DNA from: Imbricaverruca yamaguchii
Taxonomy: Eukaryota > Arthropoda > Thecostraca > Neoverrucidae
Direction: 5' to 3'
Assembly: GCA_034440575.1 (NCBI GenBank)
Contig: JAOTOL010001661.1
Coordinates: forward strand, 1,637,501-1,701,500
DNA length: 64,000 nucleotides
The first letter of the stretch is position 1. Each line of letters starts with the position of its first letter. Shown piece by piece: positions 35,699 through 48,367 of this stretch. The position numbers and the translations under genes are program-made. A model generated the notes under the pieces. The model made no database searches, was not told the DNA's origin, and was given only the letters and a program-made list of their open reading frames with translations.

Positions 35699-36710
35699 GT
35701 GAGTATGTCCCTCTCCTGGGAAGAAACGTTTTGATGTTCGTACCTCTGTTTCACATAGCAACAGTCTTATTTGGGATTTCCCAGCAGCCTGACACAGCTT
35801 ACCCATCCTTTCCGGAGTTGAATTGCGACTTCCCCTGGTAGGTGGAATTCAGCTTCCCTCAATAGGAGGTGACTAGCTGGTAGCATACAGCTTCAGAACA
35901 AAAACGGATACTTCGCCCAGAGTCATCGCAATCCAACCGTACTCGCGTTCACTAGTCTACTCGCCGAGTGCTCGTTCAGTGCACTATTCGTCGAAAGCTA
36001 TCGCAATGCTAAGCTACTTGTGGCACTATGTTGGAAAGCTTTCCTTTCACAGAACCAAATCACGTACCGTATGGCAGTGTTAGCTGAACGCGACCGAGTC
36101 CATGTGCAGGCAATGCTTTTCGCCCATGGTACACTGTGGGATTTGCTCGGCTTCAGTGGATAACTGGACCACTCGGGCCAAGCAAGAAGCGCTTTATGAC
36201 CACTACAGTTGATGCGCTTTAAGCCCCTGGCTGCATCGCTCTGGATTCAATGCTGTATGTTATCTCTGCAAACGCTAAGCCCCGCAATGACACTTACATT
36301 CTGCACGGCTGCTTCGCCTCTCCCTGGGGAATTGATTCTTGTCCCCTCTTACTCCATCTGCCTCCCCTCTCCCTGGAACATCGACTCCTTCTTGCACCGA
36401 TGCCTCGCCTCTCTCTGGGACAAGTTGTGCCAGCGCGTCTGCTAATGAGTGCCCTGAGTGCCATGCTGACCATGCTGACCAGAGTGCCATGTCCACTCAC
36501 ATTCGGTGTCTGTTCGCTTGCACACAATGCACTGCCATATCATGTACCGGACGATAAGCATCACGAACGCTTAGATGTTGATAATACCTGTCATGTCCAT
36601 GCCATATTTGGCACATTTGGCGATTTCTATCACTAATTCAGACAACACGGCTGTGTGCATGGCACGCTGAAGTCCGTTGCCATCTATTCGACAGAATAGG
36701 TGCCGTGTCT
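35699..36710. other. Spacer, no gene seen
   Basis: Mostly unique. The stretch 36.3-36.45 kb has loosely repeated CCTCTCCCTGG words and is open in several frames, but no exon is supported. Confidence 0.45.
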
Positions 36711-36715
36711 CCAGT

Positions 36716-36935
36716 GAGGGTCGCGTCATGTCAGGCTGCCATCGACCCGGAACGGTTACGATTTCCCGCGGTGTTGGAGCCAGTTCACGAGGGTCGCGTC
36801 ATGTCAGGCAGCCATCGACCCGGAACGGTTACGATTTCCCGCGGTGTTGGAGCCAGTTCACGAGGGTCACGCCATGTCGAGCTGCCGTTGACCCGGGTCG
36901 ATTACGATGTGCGGTGGTGTTGAGACCAGTTCAAC
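36716..36935. repeat. Tandem repeat, 73-bp unit, three copies
   Basis: Copies start at 36716, 36789 and 36862. The first two are nearly identical; the third is diverged and loses similarity toward its end. Confidence 0.95.
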
Positions 36936-38778
36936 AAAGCGTTCCATCCACCAGTTGAGTTAAACAGGACGAAGCTCCGCTCGGCTCGCATGATCCAGCC
37001 TCGTAGAATGCCAGAGTTCATTTAACTGCGGGCAGCGGACGCAGCGGTGGCAGCCATGTTTCTCGGGGGGGGCAGAATTCCGGCTCCCGTGCGGCGTAAG
37101 TTGGGAGGTGTGGCCTTTTGTGGAACAAGATCGTGATGCGCAAATGCCACGGCTGAGGATTTTCCATTAGATGACATGCATTCATCAATTGCTGAGCTGG
37201 TTAGTTAGTTAGAGTTTAACCACAGACGACCACCCACTACTTCCGGCGTAGTTCTCCGCACATGAGTGCCTGAGGAAAGGTGCATCGGCCCAAAACATTG
37301 CAGGATTATGGGATGTATCGGAAAAATAGAACGTTCATCGATTTTAGTCGCTATCATTTCAGGGTTATTTGTGTACGTCATGGGATTTCTGACGTTACTT
37401 CTGATGTTTGAAAAATGACAAAATTTAGAGAATTCACGTTCAGCTGTATATCCTCATATCCTGCATTTTAAAATATTCATGTTTAAAATATCCAGCGTAG
37501 AACGTTTGGAATATGTCAGGCTCATATGTGTTGTGCCAAATATGCTCATTTGATGTAATGTCATGGGTGTGTAAGGGTGCCGCATGACGTCATGTCGGGG
37601 TACATAAGGTTGAATGGTTTTGTTTCGGTATGCGGATGATTAGATAACACCATGAGGTATCTTTATTGCAATTTTTCAGACTAATTAGCCATAGCGTCCT
37701 ACAAGCGCAAGGTCTGGAGGCTCATGCTGCCGAGCGGTATTGATCGACTAAAATCACGGTGTAAGTGGCTGGAAAAAGTAGCGTTAAAAAGTCACTTTGT
37801 TTTCTGTTTTTCCACTTTATCGCGAAATGACAAACACAATCATTTAACTTTGAATATTCAGAATCCGGATGTATTGGTTTCTTTTTCGTCTCAGTCTTCG
37901 GATTATTTTTTTCTTCAAAGAAATGGCTTTGTGGCGGATCTAGTCGGAGTCGGTCCAGCCGTCTTCGGCTAGGGTCAAGCCATCTTCGACTAAAGTCCAG
38001 CCAGCCAGGCGTTGGTCCTGTGGCCATGCGGTCATGAAACGCCACCCTAGTACCCCTAGGCCGGATGACTGCGTAACTGGTGTCAGCACGATAGGGGTTC
38101 TTGGGTTGGACGGCTCACACGCAGTGGCTTAGTGTCAGCTCGATAGAGGCTACTGCGTTTGATAAGTGAGGTGAGCAGGCAGCGAGATAGCAGATACCGG
38201 GACGCAGTGTTCCACCCATTCTTATTCGACATTTCTGTACAGCACATTTAGGTTTACGATACGCGCGCGTTAGTTGCCAACTGATTTCGGCATTGATTGC
38301 AGACAACTTCGATTCAGTCAAGTGGTTATTCAATGCACATATACTGCCATCTGATGCGCAGTATCAGGAATGGTGTCGCTCTGCTCAATATTCCACGCAT
38401 TCCAATTCTGAATGCCGTGAACCGAATCCTCAATATAGGCTATAATTATTTCAGATATTCTTACACCACCGTTAGGATTGGCCACAATAAGGCACATGAC
38501 TTTATGGCTACCGAGAGAGTATGTTGTGCCTGCAGCACAAGATCATGCCAGGACATGCCAGGCATGCCAATGGAGCCAGTGGCATGCCTCTTGTCCTCGC
38601 TCGTCCAGCGTCCCTAATAGCACCACATGCTGGTCGTAATGTAACAGTCAATTTCTTCAACGATGATTATGAATATTCCACCGCTAGGAAGCTTGGAAAT
38701 GTTCTAATTGTTCCACTTCGTTTGAATATGCAGGCTTCCTGGTTGCATGATACACACACCGCGCACGATATCCGCACC

Positions 38779-38780
<2 letters not shown>
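36936..38780. other. Spacer, no gene seen
   Basis: Unique sequence; a short imperfect repeat of CCAGCCGTCTTCGGCTA-like words lies at 37.95-38.0 kb. Possible acceptors are seen without supported exons. Confidence 0.45.

Positions 38781-38868
<88 letters not shown>
38781..38868. repeat. Compound (CA)n-(TA)n microsatellite
   Basis: About 40 bp of CA repeat directly joined to about 48 bp of TA repeat. Confidence 0.97.
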
Positions 38869-38869
<1 letters not shown>

Positions 38870-38870
<1 letters not shown>

Positions 38871-41800
38871 AAGAAACGATGTACGCGGGAGAGGCGGTTC
38901 GGAAGCTATCGAGGAACGCTGAGAGGTGGGAAGGGTAGAGTGTCCAACCCTCAGGCGGTTGCGGGACCTCCGACTGCGTTGGCCGTATAGCGCCAGACAA
39001 TATATTTGAGCAACCAGCAACTTTTGACAACCAGCAACTTCCGCAGTGATTGAACTATTATCAGTGCAATGCCGGAGGTGTACATAAAAAAATTGAGTGA
39101 AGTAAAATTTGTCGGTCCAACGTTCCCGCCTATCTGCTGGGTTTTCTTTCAATCTGCTGCGGACGACTGAATGACAGAAGCACTTGGTGCTAAACAACAC
39201 ACAATTGTATCCCCCGTCGGCGCATGGTTGCTTGACTTCTGAGTATTTATGCCTGTTTACATTAGTAGAGGTAAACATAACTTGCAGTATCAGGAGGACA
39301 GCTATTCTTAACAGTCGTAAAATTAGCTTCAGTCGCAAGTCAGCGATCAGGCAAAGCAATTTGTCTGAACCAGCCCGCAAATACGATGCAAAATTGGCGA
39401 GTCCTGCAATTTGAATTTATATGCGTCCAGGAACATTGCATTGACACACGCATAGTTATTCAAATGCATACTACGTTAATGCATAATACGTTAATTGACG
39501 ATATGCGTATTTTACATTGGTAATTGGATAACCAATTTTTTCCATGCATTCCCTCACATTTGCGAAATTTCGCTTACATGAGCCATGCGCTAAAACGACT
39601 TCAAGATGTCCCTAACCAAGTGAGCTCGAGATTCGTCCCGTGATGAGAGGTTCTTGGACTTCATGTAATTGAAAGCGAGAGGACGCTTCACAAATGCATG
39701 GCATGCGTACACCACACTGCGCTAGCTACATGATCAACATGGTCGATGCGTGCTAACCCGCGCCGTCTTTCCGGTCAGATCCTCACACCTGTCTTGGGGG
39801 GCGGGGGGCGGTTAGTAATCCCCTCTAAAATATAAACTAAGCATCACACGAAAACGAAAGAGGTGTCATCGGAAAGCGCTCGATGAGTATGGTCCGATTC
39901 CACCCATAAAAATCAATTTCCCCCCAAAAGTGACGTCACCAGGGGGATAGATTTTCACGACTTTTCACGACTTACATTATGTCTTTGGCTCTGGGGAGTT
40001 CATTTTATGGGATATATGAAGAAAAAAAATTTGTTTGGAATGAGAAACGGACAGCAAAATCGACCAGGTCTTTAATTTTTGCCCCCACCCCCCAAAAAAG
40101 TTATATTTTTGAAATTCCAAATTGAGTTTTCAAGTTCTTTAATTCTCCTTTTCCAATGGGCAGAGCAGACCGAGAAACGTTGCTGGAAGTCAACTTGCCC
40201 TAATAAAAATGCTTACTTTAGCCAGAATCGTCTATTTGAACTGCAATTTGGCAAATACGCACAATTTGTATGTAGTCAAAAACGGAAAAAAATCCACTCG
40301 TACGTTTTGTTGCATCCCTAAAGATAAGCAAACGCTGAACGTTTCATTAAAATATATGTAACAATTAAAGCGTGACAACTGGATGAACTCTTTTGGAGGT
40401 GACCTCACTTGACCTTGACTAACTCGTTGACCCTAGATGACCTCACTTCAAAATTTTGACACGTTGTGCCAAATTAATGTGGGAAAAGTGCCAAATTTGG
40501 GCACGCTACCGCGCGCCGTTCGTCCACTATCCGCGAAAAACCTGAGGGGGCGGTTGAAGACCTCCCCGAGACGGGACGGGTTAAAGTCCAAATACACACT
40601 GCACTATGTCGTGGGTTTGCGGTTTGTGTAAATATTGATCGCGGCTGGTTTATTCTTCCTCTTGGGGCTATTCTTGCTGCGTCACCATGATACTCCGAGT
40701 TCGGTGGGTTGCCTGGTAAATAAGTACATAATCTTCAGCTACTCGTTTGAAATTTCAAGTAGCTTTTGTTTACGGTTCAATTTCACCATTTCCTCGTAAG
40801 TGACGAACCTCATTTCTGCAATGACTACTGTATAATATCAACCATCTCTCATGCAAAATCTTCTCAAAAATGCACTAAGCAGGAGCTTGCAATCTGGGAA
40901 AAAATGAGTCGCCTCGTTTCTTATAATACATACAAATTCCGCCGTAAGATTGGCATTTTTGTGTGGTTGGAAAAAAACACACCCGACGCCACTACAAGAA
41001 CTTGGGGTGGATTTAATGTGGCTCGCTTCCAGGATGAAGCGCACATAGGCTTCCGTAAGCTCATTCAAATCTGGACAACACCCCCCCCCCCCAGATTTTT
41101 GTTACGCTATGAGATTGGCCGGCTATAGCGGCTAAACTGTGCCGTCGTAGATCCACGTGGTGCGGCCGTGCGGTGAGACTGAGTAGCCCCGTGTCGCACT
41201 CAGTATTACACGCGCAATCTGCCTTGCTGCCGGTGTGTCGCAACGGTCGGGCTTTCCGACTTCGTGTTGACAAAGGAATCCCTGGAAGCCTCTTATATAA
41301 CGCATCAGCTGTTCCATTAATCACGTGTTCTTGAAAGAAGATGGATATCGGACACGCTACGCAGAATAATATTACGTTGATTCTATGACCGCAGGAAATG
41401 CGTAGCAATCAAGTGGGGCTCGCATGTACATGCTTCCGTAAGAAGTAATCTGAAAAGACATTGACAAAATCGATAGGATTGGTTGCGCGCAGTCATGGTA
41501 GTGATCAGGCGAGGCAAAATCCCGGGCTCATTTGGCCAGTTATCGACATTAGCCAGCGTTACTTTTTTATGACAGATAAGCGGTGTCGTGATCAATACTG
41601 ATAGCCTGGTAAGGGAGCTTAGCACACGCCACTACGAGGTAGCCGTGGCACGGGGGGAGGAGTGGGTGGAATCCGCTTAAGCACGAAAGCTCGTCCGTGT
41701 AAAGAGAAGGAATGAAGTAGAAAAGTGCGAGAAGCAGTCATCTTGGCCGGCGCTATCGAGCAAGAGTCCCACTGAAGAAGAGCCGCGCGAGTAAAAAAGC

Positions 41801-42300
41801 AAGTAACTTTTTACCGGAAACCCGATACGACAACCCTACGGTGGGAGGTTGGCGTATTCGAGCAGCTGCAAGGACTAAGGGAGAACTGATTAGGACTATC
41901 GTGGTGAAGAAACAAGAGTGCCTGCTGGCTCTGCATGATACGTTTTTGGTAGTAAAAGATTAGTTTGCTTGTTTCTTCTTTTTGGTGCTGTGTAGATTAC
42001 GTAATCAGTTTCATTTGCATTTTGATGCATTTGCATTCTTCTTTTGGTTCTTCCAGTGTTGTACATTGTTTGCTCAATTTCTTTAGCTTTTTGGAGGAGC
42101 TATTTGGGTGAAGTTCAAGGTGCTGGTGTAGACACGGTCTGCGTTGAATTTCTGTAGATTGTAAACGTTTTCTAAGCTACGCTAGGAATATATTAATATA
42201 TTTTCACATCTTTGTACTGATGACTACTCTTTACAGTACAGGATTTCCAATTCAATTTTTCTGTTGAGAAATAGCTTGAATCAATAAGTGAGTTGCGCCG
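38870..42300. other. Spacer, no gene seen
   Basis: AT-leaning unique sequence with several homopolymer runs (G-rich at 39.80 kb, C-runs at 40.08 and 41.08 kb). No supported exons, SINEs or arrays. Confidence 0.4.
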
Positions 42301-42309
42301 CATCTGCCA

Positions 42310-43450
42310 GAGGATTCGAACTACTCCCGCAACTAACTTTATGGAATTTATGGAGCATGTAGCTGGGGAAGTTGACAGTGAAAGTAGGATAGATATAGTG
42401 TGCTTAGACTTTAGCGAAGTGAGATACGCATAAGTGTTTAGTTCATCAGTTTCAGCAGTACGGGGCTGATGGAAACGTTCCAAGGCAACGGATTGGAAAT
42501 TGAAGCATGGTTAACGGAAAGAAAAAAGGTAGTATTAAACGGTTATGAGCATAAATGGAAGAATGCACTTCTCCACTTCACTGCACTGCATACTGCACTC
42601 CATGGTCCATTTCTCTTTATCATCTTTGTGCACAATATTTATGTAGGACTAGCGAATAAAGTGTTTAAATGTGTTGACGTTATCTGGCTGGTAGAGATGT
42701 CTGACAATGTATAATGATGAACCTAGCAATGCACAGCTAGACTTGGAGAACAATAGCAATGGGCTTATCAATGGCAGATATCATTCAAGTATGATAGGTA
42801 TAAGGCTATGTATCTGGGATTTTTGGGTAGGAAGTTTATGCATGCACTGGAGGGTAGCAAGCTGGATGCAATTGCAGATAGAAAAGATGTAGGCGTGTTG
42901 GCTTCAAAGAACTTAAAGCAGAACAGCAATGCAACTCTGTTAGGAACAGTGCGATTACAATCCTAGGATATGCTTAAGAGGAGCGCTTAATATAAAACAG
43001 GAAGCTAAGATAAATGAACCTTGTCTACGTGCTTGGAATATTGTGGACAGGTATGAAGCCCTTCCTTAGAAAGTGATATGTGCATGCTAGGAAGAGTGCG
43101 GTGGAAAGTTACTAGGGCTAGCAGCTGGCTAGATAACTTAGAATGCGGGAGAAGCATATGCAAGTCTATTCCTTACATATGCTCTTACCCATGCGTAGAA
43201 GATTCAGGGATGATATAGTTGAGATGCTTGTGATGGTAAGTGGCTAGATAATTTTCAATCTGGATGATGCCCTTCAATCTATGGGAATCACATGGTGATC
43301 GTCAATTCAGATTAGTCAAATAAATGTGTAGGGCAATTAAACGCCAAGACGTTTCCAGTCAAAGGGTGGTTGATCAATGGAGTAGGCGGCCTGTTGATGT
43401 AGTGAAGATTCAATCATTGGATAAATTTAATAATAGGATGGATGAATTCG
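42310..43450 (+). pseudogene. Fossil non-LTR retrotransposon reverse transcriptase (CR1/L2-like)
   Basis: Conserved reverse-transcriptase blocks appear in order across several frames: IDIVCLDFSE (block with the first catalytic Asp), IEAWLTERKKVVLNG, GPFLFIIFVHNIYVGL and VFKCVDVIWL, where the family's A/F-ADD motif has decayed to CVDV. Near the 3' end, SQRVVDQWSRRPVDVV and DKFNNRMDE match the typical C-terminus of CR1/L2-clade ORF2 proteins. Many stops and frameshifts and the lost ADD motif show it is dead. The endonuclease domain is absent, as expected for a 5'-truncated copy. Clade assignment is from motif style only. Confidence 0.75.
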
Positions 43451-43489
43451 CTGGGTCCCATATTTTTCGATTCTAATTTGCGCAGTGCG

Positions 43490-43585
43490 AGTATGTGGAT
43501 TGGAATTGAAGTGGATGGAGTTGGATTGGAATTGCCGTGGATATAGTTGGATTATAATTGCTGTGGATGGAGTGGAGTTGATGAC
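43490..43585. repeat. Short tandem repeat, about 33-bp unit
   Basis: About three copies of GGATTGGAATTGAAGTGGAT plus GGAGTT, just after the LINE fossil. Confidence 0.75.
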
Positions 43586-43589
43586 AGTG

Positions 43590-44215
43590 CCGTAGATATT
43601 GCTAAAAACGTCGGTAACAACGATAGCAACAAGTGTACATGACAGTGAATTCAAAACTTCATGTGTCAATATGTGATGTTGATGAGACTGGCTATGGTAG
43701 CGCAATAGAGACCACTGTTTTTTCTCTCTATAATTATGTGGATACATCAATTAGATCCCATCATAATTATAGGTTGTGCAATATGGGGATACGAAGTGCG
43801 TTGAATGGGGTGGATTAATGTTGGTAAGTGGCATGGTGCAGGTCTATAATCGAGAACATTCAAAGAGATACCCAGGTGTGCACGCTATGCTCACGTAAAT
43901 GCACAATCTTCACAGTCAGTCATTTCACGCATTATTTCACCACGGCTGCATATTAAAACAGGCTACGCATACGCCATTCCATTACTTTTTATTACCTGCC
44001 CCTTAGCATATCATGCAACAACAGCATTAACTAATGCATTTTCTTCGCTGTACAATTCTATAAATTAGATGGCAGCGATGGATGCTACACCATCCTGTCA
44101 TGCATAACTTCGTTAGGCCATGCTACACAGTCTTGACCTTCTCAGTTCGGCGTATTTCCGGTGCTAGGATAAGGCACGGTTTGCGACACATTACGTGTAA
44201 AAAAGGCTAGCTGCC
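43590..44215. other. Spacer, no gene seen
   Basis: AT-rich unique sequence without a supported feature. Confidence 0.45.
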
Positions 44216-44218
44216 TGC

Positions 44219-44221
44219 ATA

Positions 44222-44282
<61 letters not shown>
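44219..44282. repeat. (TA)n microsatellite
   Basis: About 30 TA units. Confidence 0.96.
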
Positions 44283-44283
<1 letters not shown>

Positions 44284-44494
44284 GAGATCCACACTAAAAT
44301 CACCGGGATTGCTCCTATATGTCGCAAAACAGGAGAGTCAGCAGGAAAACAAGTAAGCGGTTGTTGAGCATGTTGGGTCACAGCGTGGTAAGTGTTCTCT
44401 CGACCGCGTTCGCGAATGATCAACTCCGGTCGAAGCGCCCTAAAGCCCAAATAACTGACACCTACTGCCTTACAGAGTACGATCCGACGCGTGC

Positions 44495-44950
44495 CGACAT
44501 AAAGGGGGCTCCCGCCACGTGCCGCGTGCCGACGTAAAGAGGTCTCCCGCCGCGTTCATACGTAAATGTCCTTCATCGCGTGTCGAAATAAAGAGGTATT
44601 CTGCCTTGTGCCGCCTTAAAGGTTCCCGCCGTGTTCATACGTAAATGTCCTTCATCGCGTGTCGAAATAAAGAGGTATTCTGCCTTGTGCCGCCTTAAAG
44701 GTTCCCGCCGCTTGTCGACATAAAGAGGTATCCTGTCTCGTGCCGACTTAAAGGTCTGCAACCGCATGCCGACGTAAAGGTGTACCGCCTCGTTCGAACT
44801 TAAAGGTTCTCGCCGAGTGCCGACTCAATGAGGTCTCCCGCCGCGTCCCGACTTAAAGAGGTCTCCCGCCGCATGCCGACTTAAAGAGGTCTTCCGCCTC
44901 GTCCCAACTTAAAGGTTCGTGCCGAGTGCCGACTAAAAGGTCGCCCGTCG
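44495..44950. repeat. Degenerate minisatellite with an internal 78-bp duplication
   Basis: Basic unit of about 27-30 bp of the form CCGACTTAAAGGTCTCCCGCCG. Within it a segment of about 78 bp (GTTCATACGTAAATGTCCTT ... CTTAAAGGTTCCCGCCG) is duplicated almost exactly, starting near 44553 and 44631. Confidence 0.88.
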
Positions 44951-45519
44951 CTCGGTAGGGAAACGTTCCACTCCAAACCGAACAGAGAATCGCATCAAGT
45001 TTCTCGTCAAGCCCAAGACATCTGCGACTGAAACTTTTGAGTTGCCTGAGCCTGAGCTTGAGGCTTGAGCCAGATAAGCCTGAGTCTATAGCGACGATTG
45101 TATGTCTTGTGAGCGTGTTTTTTGAAAGGGACAAGATGTTTTTCTTCAGGTAAGTAGAGTGTGGCAGGCATTGATGACTTAGGCCGTCCTTATACATCAC
45201 TCACAGATGGTAGCATTGAAAAGGTGCAGTATGTGATCCAGCAAGATCATAGGCTGTGTCTTCGATCCACAACCGAGAAAGTAACGTACTCTAGAAAACT
45301 GGTCGACGTGTTATAGCTGAAGAACTGAATATGAGGATGATTTATGCTACGATGGTTCCCAAAGTATTGTCAGACGCATGTATCTGGATCTTTTGGAACC
45401 CACTGAAGACGGACCAGATTTGCTGATTTCAGCGACTGCTTATGATGAAACGATATTTACGTATGATCCTGAAACCAAACGCCCATCAATGCAGTAGAGG
45501 CCACTAACATCCCTGTTTA

Positions 45520-45690
45520 TTGGGCATTTTACCATGCACTTTATGCACGATTGATGGTGCCGCCCACACTGTGTCGCCGATTGGTCGCGGGATTGAGAAA
45601 CGTCCAGAGTGGTATAAGTGTTGAACCCGGGACCTTGGTAGTCAGAGCTGAATACACCGAGTGGTTAACTCGGTCACCCCCGCTCCACTC
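45520..45690 (-). mobile_element. tRNA-derived SINE, copy 3 (inverted, decayed)
   Basis: Read on the minus strand it contains the family's B box (AAGGTCCCGGGTTCAACAC), CTCAATCCCGCGACC, ACAGTGTGGGCGGCACCAT and a terminal GCCCAATA. The A-box part (GAGTTAACCACTCGG) is rearranged and partly inverted. It is older than the two plus-strand copies. Confidence 0.7.
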
Positions 45691-45953
45691 GGCCACCCCT
45701 GCTACTCACCAACATCTCACGAACACAAAGGGCTGCATGTGTCACTCAACTGGTGAAGTTGAAAAAGTCGGGGCAATATTGTCAACACCCACATTATTGT
45801 GCAGACTGAGCGAGTTTCAAGCGGCTGGGCTGCACACCAGCAGAGCCAGCATAAGGCTCCTATGGCGGCGCGGTACGAGCGAGGGCAAGCGTCAGCAGCG
45901 CAGTCCAGTCAAATTTCCATGCGTGTTGGTCACGGGCGCATTGCCGTGTCATT

Positions 45954-46132
45954 GCAGTCTCGAGTCGTTGACGACTCGAGACTGCATGCTTGAGCATGTA
46001 TGCAGAGACTGCATACATGCTCAAGCATGTATGCAGAGGAGAAACTGCTTCTGACGCCAAACATTTACAAAGTTGTATTTTCAGTATGAATTGAATGTTC
46101 AATATGCATTCAATATTGAATACATATTGAAC
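45954..46132. repeat. Cluster of three consecutive palindromes
   Basis: First, GCAGTCTCGAGTCGT (45954-45968) is inverted perfectly at 45971-45985. Second, a 19-bp arm at 45985-46003 is inverted at 46011-46029. Third, GTTCAATATG (46097-46106) is inverted at 46123-46132 around an inner ATTCAAT/ATTGAAT palindrome. Confidence 0.9.
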
Positions 46133-46139
46133 CGTCAAG

Positions 46140-46920
46140 GCTCTTGGGGACTAGCCCCGAGATCTCGGATCACTAATCAGTCACGATACCGGCGAACTTC
46201 GCGGACAAACAGCTGAAGCCCACAGTACGAAATCTGTCTTCAGCTGTCCGTGCGTGGGAATGCCGCCGCACATTCTTTGAACAAAGACTGAGTGTATGTC
46301 AACAAAAATTCCAGTGACGGTGGATCGATAAAAATGTAGGGAGGAGATTTGGCTCTGAGTACAAAACTTAGAACACGAAATACTGCACCACGCTGTTGAA
46401 CACCGTTGCAAATTTTACCGCCAGCACGAAATGTCGCCGCAAACCTCCTCTTCATTAATGATTTTATACCATTAATCAAGCCTAGTGGGACATAAGTCGC
46501 TAAAATTAAAATTAAAACAGCAAAGCTGACTAAGTCAAACACTTAGCACGGAAAACTGTGCATCGAAATCGCTGTGACAGCTTCAAAAGTGTGACTGCCG
46601 GGTCGATTTTGCCGCTCAGAGGAGCCCTCGTACTATATACACGGGGACTCGCATGCACGTAGGCTCGCTCGAGCTTCGAGCTTCGCCTTCACCTGTGACC
46701 ATACCGCAGTTTTGAATAGAACCAGTCCGGACTCAAAGGGACCATTTTTCCTCGCAAAAGACGTGAAGGCAGAAAGGACGGAATTAACGAGCAGCCGCAC
46801 AGACTCCACTGAATAAATGCACACGGCACTGCATCTAGCAATGGCAGAGGAACGTTTAAATATGGTGTCATGAAAGAGTGCGAAACAGTCAGTCGACTCA
46901 GAAGGAGGCTACTTCCAGAC
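46140..46920. other. Spacer, no gene seen
   Basis: Unique sequence with modest open frames on the minus strand; none has a recognisable domain or good splice borders. Confidence 0.4.
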
Positions 46921-46929
46921 TCTTGACAA

Positions 46930-46968
46930 ATATATATATATACATATATTTGTGTGCATATATATACA

Positions 46969-47049
<81 letters not shown>

Positions 47050-47069
47050 ATATATGTATATATATACAA

Positions 47070-47130
<61 letters not shown>
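46930..47130. repeat. (TA)n microsatellite
   Basis: About 200 bp of TA repeat with scattered TACATA, TGTATA and ACAAA interruptions. Confidence 0.97.
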
Positions 47131-47135
<5 letters not shown>

Positions 47136-47284
47136 GCAATTCCACCTCGGTAAACCGTCGTCACGTCTGAAGCCTGAACGCCGCCGCTAACCTACCCAGC
47201 ACTTGGTCTGATACTCGTCCTCCACTCTCTAGATTGATGATCTCACAGATTCTATCATATCCGGGATGCTGTATTGATGCCGAC

Positions 47285-47645
47285 GCGTGCCAGCCGCCAG
47301 AGTGACATGTGCCGGGCGGGTGGCAATCACGCATGCCGTCGGTGGTGTCGGCCAGAGTGACATGTGTCGGGCGGGTGGGAATCACGCATGCCGTCGGTGG
47401 TGTCGGCCAGAGTGACATGTGCCGGGCGGGTGGGAATCACGCATGCCGTCGGTGGTGTCGGCCAGAGTGACAGTGCCGGACGGGTGGAATCCGCATGCCT
47501 CGTGGTGTCGGCCAGAGTGCATGTGCCGGACGGGTGGGAATCCGCATGCCGTCGGTGTTCGGCCGGGACTGTGCCGCGGGTGGCAATCACGCATGCCGTC
47601 GGTGGTGTCGGCCAGAGTGACATGTGCCGGGCGGCCGGACCAAGA
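47285..47645. repeat. Minisatellite A, about 55-bp unit
   Basis: About seven copies containing GTCGGCCAGAGTGACATGTG and GGGAATCACGCATGCCGTCG. The first three are nearly identical; later ones have deletions. Confidence 0.95.
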
Positions 47646-47699
47646 TTACGTGTGCCATCGGTGGTATTGAACGTCGACGTCGACGGTATCTCGACAGAC

Positions 47700-48312
47700 G
47701 CACTCTGTCCTGTCCCGTCAGACGTGCCCATGGTTCTGTCTGACGGGCCCACTGGTCCTGTCTGGCCATGGCTCGTCGGTCCTGTCTGGCCGTGGTCCCC
47801 CGGTCCTGTCTGGCCGTGGTCCCCCGGTCCTGTCTGGCCGTGGTCCCCCGGTCCTGTCTGGCCGTGGTCCCCCGGTCCTGTCTGGCCGTGGTCCACTGGT
47901 CCTGCCTGGCCGTGGTCCATGGTCCTGCCTGGTCGTGGTCCCCTGGTCCTGTCTGACCGTGGTCCCCGGTCCTGCCTGGCCGTGGTCCACTGGTCCTGCC
48001 TGGCCGTGGTCCACTGGTCCTGTCTGGCCGTGGTCCCCCGGTCCTGCCTGGCCGTGGTCCCCGGTCCTGCCTGGCCGTGGTCCCCGGTCCTGCCTGGCCG
48101 TGGTCCACTGGTCCTGTCTGGCCGTGGTCCACTGGTCCTGTCTGACCGTGGTCCCCGGTCCTGCTGGCCGTGGTCCCGCTGGCCGTGGTCCCCGGTCCTG
48201 TCTGGCCGTGGTCCCCGGTCCTGTCTGACCGTGGTCCCCTGGTCCTGCCTGGTCGTGGTCCACTGGTCCAGTCTGACCGTGGTCCCCGGTCCTGCCTGGT
48301 CGTGGTCCTCCG
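47700..48312. repeat. Minisatellite B, 24-bp unit
   Basis: About 26 copies of a unit like GGTCCTGTCTGGCCGTGGTC plus CCC, with 21-23-bp variants. Long open frames on both strands (Trp/Pro/Val-rich or Gln/Asp/Arg-rich) come from the repeat. Confidence 0.97.
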
Positions 48313-48367
48313 GCTCAGTCTGACATACACTCGGGAGTCGTCTGGCCGTGGCCGGTTGGTGCCAGCG

